Shown piece after piece: positions 35,759 through 42,991 of a stretch of 64,000 bases of DNA. Position 1 is the first letter of the stretch, and every line of letters starts with the position of its first letter. A program made the translations under genes and the position numbers. The stretch covers positions 1-64,000 of the forward strand of contig CAYODJ010000009.1 of NCBI GenBank assembly GCA_964402715.1. Reading direction: 5' to 3'. The DNA is from CALXOD01 sp964402715. Lineage in GTDB: Bacteria > Verrucomicrobiota > Lentisphaeria > Victivallales > Victivallaceae. The notes below the pieces were generated by a model. It saw only the letters and a list, made by a program, of their open reading frames with translations. It did no database searches and had not been told where the DNA came from.

Positions 35759-36757
35759 CTACTTGGAAATGACTCTGGCCATCTCCAAAACCTTGTTGGA
35801 ATATCCCCACTCGTTGTCATACCAGGAAAGCACTTTAACAAAGGTCGGATCCAACTGGATGCCAGCCTTGGCATCGAAGATGGAGGTTCTGGCGTCGCCG
35901 CGGAAATCGGTAGAACACACACTCTCGTCCGTATATCCGAGAATACCCTTGAGCTCCCCTTCGCTGGCGGCTTTCATTGCGGCACAGATATCGGCGTAAT
36001 CTGTCGGTTTCGCCAACTCGACGGTCAGATCCACGACGGACACGTCGGATGTCGGCACCCTCATCGACATTCCGGTCAATTTGCCGTTCAACGCCGGCAG
36101 AACCTTGCCCACCGCCTTGGCCGCGCCGGTGGAACTCGGAATGATATTCTCAAGGATGCCACGCCCTCCGCGCCAGTCCTTTTGAGACGGGCCGTCCACC
36201 GTCTTCTGCGTCGCGGTGGCGGCATGGACGGTGGTCATGAGCCCGCGGACGATGCCGAAGCTGTCGTTGAGCACCTTGGCAATCGGAGCCAGACAGTTAG
36301 TCGTACAGCTGGCGTTAGAGATGATGTCCTGTCCCGCATAGGTTTTGTCATTGACTCCGAAGACAAACATCGGAGTGTCGTCCTTTGACGGCGCGGACAT
36401 GATCACTTTCTTCGCTCCGGCGGACAGATGCGCCTCGGCCTTGTCACGAGTGAGGAAACGACCGGTGGACTCAACAACGATGTCGGCCCCGACCTCGCCC
36501 CATTTCAAAGCGGCGGGATCCTTCTCCTGCGTCAGGCGGATTCTTTTCCCGTTCACAACCAAATAGTTGCCATCCACCGCCACATCACCGCAGAATCTGC
36601 CATGGACCGAATCATATTTCAACATGTAGGCGAGATAATCGGGCTCAAGCAGATCATTGATGCCAACAATCTCGACGTCTCCGCTGAAATTACTGACGGC
36701 GGCGCGAAAAACCATCCGTCCGATACGTCCAAATCCGTTGATGCCTACCTTCACCAT
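35759..36757 (-). CDS. gap: Glyceraldehyde-3-phosphate dehydrogenase, type I
   Basis: A 332-residue NAD-dependent enzyme of glycolysis. Seen are the nucleotide-binding INGFGRIGRMVFRAA, the active-site block SNASCTTNCLAPIAKVL with the catalytic Cys, HAATATQKTVDGPS, GAAKAVGKVLPALNGKLTGM and WYDNEWGYSNKVLEM. A good promoter (36814-36841) and an AGGA ribosome-binding site precede it, and pgk follows. Confidence 0.97.
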   Translation of the reverse strand: MVKVGINGFGRIGRMVFRAAVSNFSGDVEIVGINDLLEPDYLAYMLKYDSVHGRFCGDVAVDGNYLVVNGKRIRLTQEKDPAALKWGEVGADIVVESTGRFLTRDKAEAHLSAGAKKVIMSAPSKDDTPMFVFGVNDKTYAGQDIISNASCTTNCLAPIAKVLNDSFGIVRGLMTTVHAATATQKTVDGPSQKDWRGGRGILENIIPSSTGAAKAVGKVLPALNGKLTGMSMRVPTSDVSVVDLTVELAKPTDYADICAAMKAASEGELKGILGYTDESVCSTDFRGDARTSIFDAKAGIQLDPTFVKVLSWYDNEWGYSNKVLEMARVISK

Positions 36758-36813
36758 TTTGCCTGTCCTTTCTCGTTGAAACTTATGGACCCTGGAACGT
36801 CACTGTTGTCCGC

Positions 36814-36841
36814 AATATACCGTGTGTTTACAAAAAGTCAA
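36814..36841 (-). promoter_or_regulatory. Putative gap-pgk promoter
   Basis: On the minus strand, TTGACT, a 16-bp spacer and TATATT, about 55 bp upstream of the gap start. It is among the best matches in the window, fitting a highly expressed glycolytic operon. Confidence 0.6.
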
Positions 36842-36961
36842 GATATAAAATTATCGATACTCCGAACAAAATGAATCCCTAACATCCGCGATTCTCCGCA
36901 GAGTACGCAAATCATTTCGAATAAAATCTCGTAAATTTCGCCCGTGCCTAAGCATCCCCGC

Positions 36962-36989
36962 TTGTTTTCTCTGCGGAATCGAATATATT
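36962..36989 (+). promoter_or_regulatory. Putative promoter of tRNA-Gln(CTG)
   Basis: TTGTTT, a 16-bp spacer and TATATT, ending 24 bp before the tRNA. Confidence 0.5.
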
Positions 36990-37013
36990 AGCGGAGTTCT
37001 GCGGTTTGAACAA

Positions 37014-37087
37014 AGCCCCGTGGTGTAATGGTAGCACAAGTGATTCTGGTTCACTTTGTTGAGGTTCAAATCCTTACGGGGCTGCCA
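37014..37087 (+). tRNA. tRNA-Gln(CTG)
   Basis: A 74-nt cloverleaf with encoded CCA. The acceptor AGCCCCG pairs with CGGGGCT. The anticodon stem AGTGA/TCACT encloses loop TTCTGGT with anticodon CTG. The T-loop is TTCAAAT. It shares an uninterrupted 27-bp block with tRNA-Gln(TTG) at 27.6 kb. Confidence 0.95.
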
Positions 37088-37288
37088 TTCTGAACGTTTT
37101 GCATCGGTTTTCCTCCGTCCGTCCACCATCGATGTCATCTGCTCGTGTTCACCGTCCGGCGTTGACATCGACCGATGCGTTCCGGCGTCGCATGAGTCAG
37201 TCTGCGACCTGTGCGGATCAAAATCTGAAAAAAGTGAGGATGCACTCTGGATTTTTACCGCAGACCGAATTACAGTATACGTGAGTAT

Positions 37289-37362
37289 GGCGTGGTTGCC
37301 GAGCGGCTAGGCAGCGGTCTGCAAAATCGCTAAGATCGGTTCGACTCCGATCCACGCCTCCA
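37289..37362 (+). tRNA. tRNA-Cys(GCA)
   Basis: A 74-nt cloverleaf with encoded CCA. The acceptor GGCGTGG pairs with CCACGCC. The anticodon stem GCGGT/ATCGC (with one G-U pair) encloses loop CTGCAAA with anticodon GCA, and discriminator U precedes CCA. It lies about 200 bp after tRNA-Gln(CTG). Confidence 0.95.
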
Positions 37363-37809
37363 TCTTTCTGAAATCAGCGGCTGCGGCTTCTCTGGCTTTG
37401 CGTTTTGCATCGCCGCACACGGGTCGTCATGCGCGTCAAACTGCGGCTCCGCGGAGAATATTCATCATCTTTCGATTCGCGCCACGGATGCGTCTCATCC
37501 GCAAATCGAGGCGGCAGTTCCTCCCGGCGCGACCGGAACGCCGTCGTCGCATCGGTTCTCCGCCGCGCCTCCGCGCCGGGATGACTTGCCACGTCCGCCG
37601 GCATTCCGGATCAAAAGCGCGTCGCAGACGACACCGGCATGCACTCCGAATTATGGGACAGGTCGGCTGACTGCCTCACGTTTGTGGCAAGTTCAACGTC
37701 GAATCGCACTTCGCAAGCTGCGGTGTTTCCATATCAAAATTCCGTCCGGAGCATTCAGCCGGAGGCCGGGCATGCCCCGCAACACGGGAGAACCCCGCCT
37801 TAATCTGCC
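37363..37809. other. Gene-free region after the tRNAs
   Basis: About 450 bp between tRNA-Cys and the convergent GNAT gene. Open frames on both strands are Arg-rich, without domains or ribosome-binding sites. Nothing supportable is seen. Confidence 0.35.
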
Positions 37810-38295
37810 TCAGTCAGTCTCATGCCGCTCCGACACGAAGAGCACCGCAACCTCATCGCAGCTGTCATATTTGGGGCACGCATGACAGTCGCTCCAGATC
37901 TTCTCCGGAAAATGTTCTTTTGAAACGACCTGAAATCCCTGTCGTACAAAGAACCCTTCCTGACAGGTCAACGCGAACAGACGGAAAGAAGTTCTTGTTC
38001 TGCGCAACCGATCCATACGGTCTTCAAGCATGGCGCGGCCGATGCCGCACCCGCGCCTCTCCGGAGATACCGCCAAGGAACGCACCTCCAGGAGGTCGCC
38101 GCCGAAATCCCGCACCGCAACGCACCCGATTAATGTCCCTTCTTCCTCCGCCACGGTGAAATTCGCAATATAATGGCTGATGTCGCTTTCGCTTCTTGGC
38201 AGAAGAACCTTTTGCGCCGCATAAATGGCCAGTAAGGCATGGATGGCCGGCACGTCCTCCTTTGTCGCCTTCCGGATACGAAGCGGAATGCTCAC
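37810..38295 (-). CDS. GNAT N-acetyltransferase, ArgA-like
   Basis: A 161-residue GNAT fold protein with LRIRKATKEDVPAIHALL at the start, the acetyl-CoA pyrophosphate loop VSPERRGCGIGRAMLEDRM, and a C-terminal CHACPKYDSCDEVAV. That Cys-rich ending (C-x2-C-x5-C) is typical of the short N-acetylglutamate-synthase-like acetyltransferases. Arginine biosynthesis is therefore possible but not shown by context. It starts with GTG overlapping the accA stop (GTGA), indicating translational coupling. Confidence 0.82.
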   Translation of the reverse strand: MSIPLRIRKATKEDVPAIHALLAIYAAQKVLLPRSESDISHYIANFTVAEEEGTLIGCVAVRDFGGDLLEVRSLAVSPERRGCGIGRAMLEDRMDRLRRTRTSFRLFALTCQEGFFVRQGFQVVSKEHFPEKIWSDCHACPKYDSCDEVAVLFVSERHETD

Positions 38296-39308
38296 TCTTG
38301 CTCCTTTTTCCCCGTGTCTTCTTGAGATTCCTCTCCCGGTGCCTGATGGACACTCTCCTCGAAACTGCCCATGGCACGGAATTTCCGGTAGCGCTGTTCC
38401 CTCAACTTGAGAGGAGACAATCTACGCAGTTCAAGAAGATTGCGCGCAATGGCCTCGGAGAGCAGTTGCGCGGCCTGATCCACGTTGCGCTGGGCGCCCC
38501 CGAATGGTTCCGGCACTATTTCATCCGCGATGCCTAAATCCAATAATCTTTCGGCGGTGAGCTGCAGAGCCTCCGCAGCCTGCGGTGCGAATTTACGATC
38601 TTTCCAAAGAATGGCGGCACACCCCTCCGGAGTAATGACTGAGTAGTAGGCGTTTTCCATGATCAGAATACGGTTGCCGACTCCGATGCCGATTGCGCCC
38701 CCGGAACCGCCTTCCCCAATGATGACTGAAATCACAGGTACGCGCAATGCAAACATGTCGCGCAGATTCACCGCTATCGCCTCGGCAATGTGCCGCTCTT
38801 CCGAGGCAATGCCTGGAAAAGCTCCCGGCGTGTCAATGAACGTGATGATCGGTATTCCCGCGCGGTCGGCCAACTGCATCAGGCGCAGGGCTTTCCGATA
38901 TCCTTCCGGATTGGGCCATCCGAAATTGCGGTAGACATTGGATCTTACGCTCCGTCCTTTCTGCGTGCCGATCACCATGACGGGCTTATCGTGAAATTTG
39001 GCGAACCCGCCGACAACGGCTTTGTCGTCACGAAACCTGCGATCCCCCGACAACTCCATGAAGTCTGTAAACAAACGCTCAATGTAATCCAACGTGTACG
39101 GACGTTCGGGATGACGGGCCAGCTGCACCCGCTGCCACGGCGACAGGGAACCGTAGACCTCCTTCATTGTCGCATTGAGCCGATCCGTGAGCGCCTGCAG
39201 CTCGGAGGAGACGTCAATCTGGTTGGACTGACTGAAGTCCTGCAGCTCTTGAATTTTCTTCTTTAATTCAACAATCGGTTTTTCGAAGTCAAGATGAATT
39301 TCCGGCAT
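38292..39308 (-). CDS. accA: Acetyl-CoA carboxylase carboxyltransferase subunit alpha
   Basis: A 338-residue subunit that, with AccD, moves the carboxyl group from biotin-BCCP to acetyl-CoA to form malonyl-CoA. Typical features are LDFEKPIVELKKKIQEL, LARHPERPYTLDYIE, GDRRFRDDKAVVGG, GIPIITFIDTPGAFPG, EGGSGGAIGIGVGN and the NAYYSVITPEGCAAILW block. The ATG giving MPEIHLDFEKP matches the family N-terminus. An ATG six codons upstream is the alternative. accD, accB and accC are not in the window. It lies between an L,D-transpeptidase and a GNAT gene, overlapping the latter. Confidence 0.95.
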   Translation of the reverse strand: MPEIHLDFEKPIVELKKKIQELQDFSQSNQIDVSSELQALTDRLNATMKEVYGSLSPWQRVQLARHPERPYTLDYIERLFTDFMELSGDRRFRDDKAVVGGFAKFHDKPVMVIGTQKGRSVRSNVYRNFGWPNPEGYRKALRLMQLADRAGIPIITFIDTPGAFPGIASEERHIAEAIAVNLRDMFALRVPVISVIIGEGGSGGAIGIGVGNRILIMENAYYSVITPEGCAAILWKDRKFAPQAAEALQLTAERLLDLGIADEIVPEPFGGAQRNVDQAAQLLSEAIARNLLELRRLSPLKLREQRYRKFRAMGSFEESVHQAPGEESQEDTGKKEQE

Positions 39309-39327
39309 GAGACAGAATTTCTCCAAA

Positions 39328-40512
39328 TTATTCTTCTATCGAAACCGGCGTGTTGACCGGCACAATCAAAAACAGTTCTTCAACCTCGTCATTGTGCATG
39401 CGAATACATCCGTTGCTCAATGTGCGGGTGACGCTGGTCTCGTCCGCAGTGCCATGAATCCCATATCCCTGCGGCAGTTTTTTAGCGCCGGCAACTGTGA
39501 CGAGCCGCATCCAGCGAGTGCCAAATTCATTTCCGGGCGCTCCGGGGGCGACAGTGCGGCCGTCGGCGGAATGATATGACGGATTTTCAATCTTTTCGCC
39601 GATTTTGAATTTTCCTGTCGGAGTACGACCGAGACGTCCAATGCCGACATCATAAACGGCAAACGGCTTTGCGCCGCGTTCAAGCAGCAGCAGCCTGGCG
39701 CCTTTGTAAATACGAATCCGCCAGTCGTTTTCTCCTACGCGAAGCTTCTTTCCGACCAGCAGCTTAGACTCGCCGGACCTCATTCCGTTCAACCGCCGCA
39801 GCGCCTCCACGGAAATCCCGTATTGCCGGGCTATCCGGAAAAGAGTGTCCCCGTTCTTTACGGTGTGGACGGCTTCGCCGTGCGTCGGGGAATCATGCTG
39901 AAAATAAAGCCGGACATTGGCACGGCCGAGGACACGCATGATGTCCCGCCACTGCCTGGAATTGAAGGCGAGCGTCGCCAGAAGACTCTCGGCTTCCCCT
40001 CTCACGTCCGCATATTTTCCCGACTCCAACAATCCGGTGATACGCTGCATCCGCTCGGTGAATCCGCCGGGCTCGACCGAATCGGGGGCGATTTCCGGTT
40101 CATCGTCAGCGGGGTCGGACGCGTGCGGACGCCCTTTTATCGGCTCCTGCTCAAGCGGGGTCACTCCAGAGGAACCTGCGGCGGCTTCAAGCGGTTCCGT
40201 TGAATCCGCCTCGGCCTCGGCCGGCGGTTCGGCTTGCTGCTCCGTATTGGAGACAGCCGGTTCCTGTTCAGCTGGTGCCGACTGCACAGAAAGGTCGCCG
40301 CCGCCGCTCCCGCTGTTCAAGGACGACTCGGCAACGGTCCGCACGGCCTTGTCGGAAATGTCTTGTCCTCCCCTGCGGGGCGGCATCATCAGGAGTATAC
40401 AACCAAAGGTCACCGCCGCAACCAATACGAAAAGAACGACCAGCCGCACCCCACGGCCGTCGAACGTACGATCACGTCTGTCGTAATTCTGTTCGTAAGG
40501 CGATTTTTCCAT
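39328..40512 (-). CDS. LysM plus L,D-transpeptidase (YkuD) cell-wall protein
   Basis: A 394-residue membrane-anchored protein. One transmembrane helix (about 23-43) is followed by a long Glu/Ala/Ser/Pro-rich linker (about 55-150) and a LysM domain (HTVKNGDTLFRIARQYG to KLLVGKKLRV). The C-terminal YkuD domain has YGIHGTADETS and the catalytic SNGCIRMHNDEVEEL (His and Cys). It is predicted to form 3-3 peptidoglycan cross-links or attach lipoproteins in the periplasm. Its promoter interleaves with that of the divergent 40591 gene. accA lies just downstream. Confidence 0.92.
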   Translation of the reverse strand: MEKSPYEQNYDRRDRTFDGRGVRLVVLFVLVAAVTFGCILLMMPPRRGGQDISDKAVRTVAESSLNSGSGGGDLSVQSAPAEQEPAVSNTEQQAEPPAEAEADSTEPLEAAAGSSGVTPLEQEPIKGRPHASDPADDEPEIAPDSVEPGGFTERMQRITGLLESGKYADVRGEAESLLATLAFNSRQWRDIMRVLGRANVRLYFQHDSPTHGEAVHTVKNGDTLFRIARQYGISVEALRRLNGMRSGESKLLVGKKLRVGENDWRIRIYKGARLLLLERGAKPFAVYDVGIGRLGRTPTGKFKIGEKIENPSYHSADGRTVAPGAPGNEFGTRWMRLVTVAGAKKLPQGYGIHGTADETSVTRTLSNGCIRMHNDEVEELFLIVPVNTPVSIEE

Positions 40513-40539
40513 TGATTTACACCTGATTTCAGGTATATT
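40512..40539 (+). promoter_or_regulatory. Putative promoter of the MetH-reactivation gene
   Basis: TTGATT, a 16-bp spacer and TATATT. The -35 overlaps the start codon of the divergent L,D-transpeptidase gene, and the -10 lies in the left arm of the palindrome at 40533-40549. Confidence 0.5.
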
Positions 40540-40549
40540 GACAATATAC
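40533..40549. promoter_or_regulatory. Perfect palindrome shared by two divergent promoters
   Basis: GTATATTG-A-CAATATAC, with 8-bp arms around one base. It contains the -10 of the plus-strand promoter in one arm and that of the minus-strand promoter in the other. It could be an operator or a consequence of overlapping -10 elements. Confidence 0.5.
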
Positions 40550-40570
40550 AGCCTGAACCTTTTTTTTCAA
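40543..40570 (-). promoter_or_regulatory. Putative promoter of the L,D-transpeptidase operon
   Basis: On the minus strand, TTGAAA, a 16-bp spacer and TATATT, with an A-tract in the spacer. It overlaps the opposite promoter so that polymerase could occupy only one at a time. Confidence 0.5.
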
Positions 40571-40590
40571 AAACCGTCGGTTTGGTGAAT

Positions 40591-41214
40591 ATGCCGGATG
40601 CCTCAAGTCGCCAGTTGATGTCACTGCCGCTGCAATTACCGGAACGGGCAGTCCTGCTGCGTCTGGAATATCGGCGTGCGAGGACAGAACTGGATGAGCA
40701 TGATCGCATGCGCCTGACGGCGGCAATGGCCCGCTCATTCCGTTTGTGCCGTCCGGCGGGGTGTTGGCGCGTTGTGGATTTCCTGAAGGTCGACAAAGCA
40801 CACCTGCAGTTGCCCGGCGACTGCGTCATCGCCAGCCGTGACGTCGTGTCGAAATTTGGAAACTGCCGCAAGCTGTGGCTGGGTGCGGTGACGATAGGCG
40901 CGGTGCTGCCGGAACAGGTGCAACGCGATTTCGCCGAGCATTCGGACTTTGACGCCGTGGTGGGCGATGCCGTGGGCAGCGAAACGGCGGATGCCGCGAT
41001 GTCGTTCCTGCACCGTTCGGCCAGACAGAGCATGCTGCGCCGAGGCGGACTGGTGACGGAGCGGCGTTTCTCCCCGGGATACGGCGATTGGACTTTGAAA
41101 GGACAGGAGATTTTCTTTGCGTTGTTGCCTATGACGGCAATGAATGTGAAACTTACACCTTCGTTTACAATGCTTCCCGAAAAAAGCGTGACTGCCGTTG
41201 CGGGGATATGCTGA
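40591..41214 (+). CDS. Stand-alone B12-dependent methionine synthase activation (reactivation) domain
   Basis: A 207-residue protein equivalent to the C-terminal SAM-binding domain of MetH. The key motifs are RRFSPGYGDWTLKGQEIFFALL and a late LTPSFTMLPEKSVTAVAG, matching R-x-SPGYGDWPL and the M-x-PEKSVS stretch that bind SAM for reductive methylation of oxidised cob(II)alamin. Such free activation proteins occur where MetH is shorter. The remaining MetH modules are not in the window. The ATG at 40591 is preferred to an upstream TTG. Confidence 0.85.
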   Translation: MPDASSRQLMSLPLQLPERAVLLRLEYRRARTELDEHDRMRLTAAMARSFRLCRPAGCWRVVDFLKVDKAHLQLPGDCVIASRDVVSKFGNCRKLWLGAVTIGAVLPEQVQRDFAEHSDFDAVVGDAVGSETADAAMSFLHRSARQSMLRRGGLVTERRFSPGYGDWTLKGQEIFFALLPMTAMNVKLTPSFTMLPEKSVTAVAGIC

Positions 41215-41340
41215 TCACCGGCGGGGAAGCCGGATGTCTGCGCCGGCAATCGTCGTACATGTCCGCGAGCGGAGGAGACACGGACATCTCGGCCCCCTTG
41301 GAAAAGCAGAATTTTCAAATCAGCCGAAACCGCGCGTGTT

Positions 41341-42924
41341 ATGTGGATTAAGCCGGAACTGTTTCTGTTGAAAGCTGCGGATGCGCCTGCCATTCCGGAG
41401 AGAATTTTGCCGAATCTGGTGTACGCCCGGTTCGGCATGATGCCGACCGCTCTGCGCATTGTCAACCGCGCCGTCGACGCACGCAGGGGCACTCCCGTCC
41501 TGGTGTATTCCCTGCTGGCGGAATTCCCTTGCGCACCACGTTCGGATGCGGCGTGGTCGGAGGTGGATGTCATGGAACTGAAACAGATGGAACATCCCGA
41601 CCCGGAATTGCCGCATTGCCCGCATCCTCCGGCGTCACCTCTGATTGTCGGCACGGGTCCGTGCGGGATTTTTGCCGCTCTCGGGCTGGCTCTATCCGGA
41701 TGCCGTCCCGTGATTGTGGATCGAGGCTACCCTGCGGATCAGCGGCGGCGGGATTACCGCGATTTTCTGCGGACGCGTTCGTTGAACCCAGACAGCAATC
41801 TTCTGATCGGCGAAGGCGGAGCCGGCATGTTCTCCGACGGCAAACTTTACAGCGGCATACGCGATTCCCGAATCGATTTCATATTGAAAACCTTTGTGGA
41901 TGCGGGTGCGCCCGCGGACATTCTGTATGCGAAACGTCCGCACATCGGATCCGATTATCTGTGCCGGGTGACTGCGGGACTGCGGCATAGACTGGAGGAA
42001 CTGGGCGCGGTCTTCCATTTCGGCACGGAGATAGACGGCTTGCTGATGAGGGCAGGGCGGTGCTGCGGCGTGATCACGGCGGGGGGGGAACGCCTGACCG
42101 CTCCGCTGACGGTGCTTGCAGTGGGATTGGGGGCGAGGAATTTGAACCGGAAATTACGGAAATCCGGAGTGCGGCATGAACTTAAACCTTTCCAAGTGGG
42201 ATTCCGCGTGGAGCACCCTCAGAGCCTGGTGGATCTGCGTCAATACAGGCTGACGCCGCGGCCGGTCGCGCTGGAGGCCGCCGAATATCACCTGACGTCA
42301 CGGCCCAACGTGAGTGGAATACCGCAGGTGAGTTCCTTTTGCATGTGTCCCGGGGGAGAAACAGTGATGGCATCAGCGTGGAAAGAAAGTCTGGTTTCCA
42401 ACGGCATGAGCAACCATGCCCGGGACGGAGAGTTCGCCAATGCGGCCATGATCGCAACGTTGGGGACGGATCGCTTCGCTTCACCCGACGAGGCGTTCGG
42501 CATCCTGGACAACTGGGAAAAAGAGGCTTTCCGCCGCGGGGGAGGCGACTACACGTTCCCCGCGCAGGATGCGGCCGCGTTTCTCCGCGGGGAAATGCGG
42601 CTGCGGAATCATCGCGGGAGCGCGGCGGTCGGACTGAGAGCCTCTCGTCTGGACGATATATTCCCGCCGGAAATACGGGATGGCATCAAAGGAGCTCTGC
42701 GCGATTTTGATCGCCGTTTCCCCGGTTTCATCCGCGAGGGAAAGATGATCGGACTGGAGAGCTGCGTTTCAAGTCCGGTGCGGTTCTGGCGCAACCCGGC
42801 AACCATGGAGAGTTCCATCCCCGGACTCTACACGGGCGGCGAAGGCGCCGGATGGGCGGGGGGCATCATGTCGGCCGCAGCGGACGGATTGAGGTTGTCG
42901 GCGGCAATCCTGAACAGTTTCTGA
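41341..42924 (+). CDS. COG2509-type FAD-dependent dehydrogenase
   Basis: A 527-residue flavoprotein. An N-terminal domain of about 95 residues (with RAVDARRGTPVLVYSLL) is characteristic of this group. Then come the dinucleotide-binding IVGTGPCGIFAALGLALSG and the family marker LIGEGGAGMFSDGKLYSGI, with a late PGLYTGGEGAGWAGGIMSAAADG closing the FAD site. The substrate is unknown; the family is conserved but uncharacterised. It is 126 bp after the MetH-activation gene and 67 bp before the MlaA-hydrolase fusion, all on the plus strand. Confidence 0.87.
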   Translation: MWIKPELFLLKAADAPAIPERILPNLVYARFGMMPTALRIVNRAVDARRGTPVLVYSLLAEFPCAPRSDAAWSEVDVMELKQMEHPDPELPHCPHPPASPLIVGTGPCGIFAALGLALSGCRPVIVDRGYPADQRRRDYRDFLRTRSLNPDSNLLIGEGGAGMFSDGKLYSGIRDSRIDFILKTFVDAGAPADILYAKRPHIGSDYLCRVTAGLRHRLEELGAVFHFGTEIDGLLMRAGRCCGVITAGGERLTAPLTVLAVGLGARNLNRKLRKSGVRHELKPFQVGFRVEHPQSLVDLRQYRLTPRPVALEAAEYHLTSRPNVSGIPQVSSFCMCPGGETVMASAWKESLVSNGMSNHARDGEFANAAMIATLGTDRFASPDEAFGILDNWEKEAFRRGGGDYTFPAQDAAAFLRGEMRLRNHRGSAAVGLRASRLDDIFPPEIRDGIKGALRDFDRRFPGFIREGKMIGLESCVSSPVRFWRNPATMESSIPGLYTGGEGAGWAGGIMSAAADGLRLSAAILNSF

Positions 42925-42991
42925 CTGGAACGAACAGCGATACGGGCGTTATGTGTCGTGGGGCGCAAAAAAAATAAGGACAGAGAATGAT

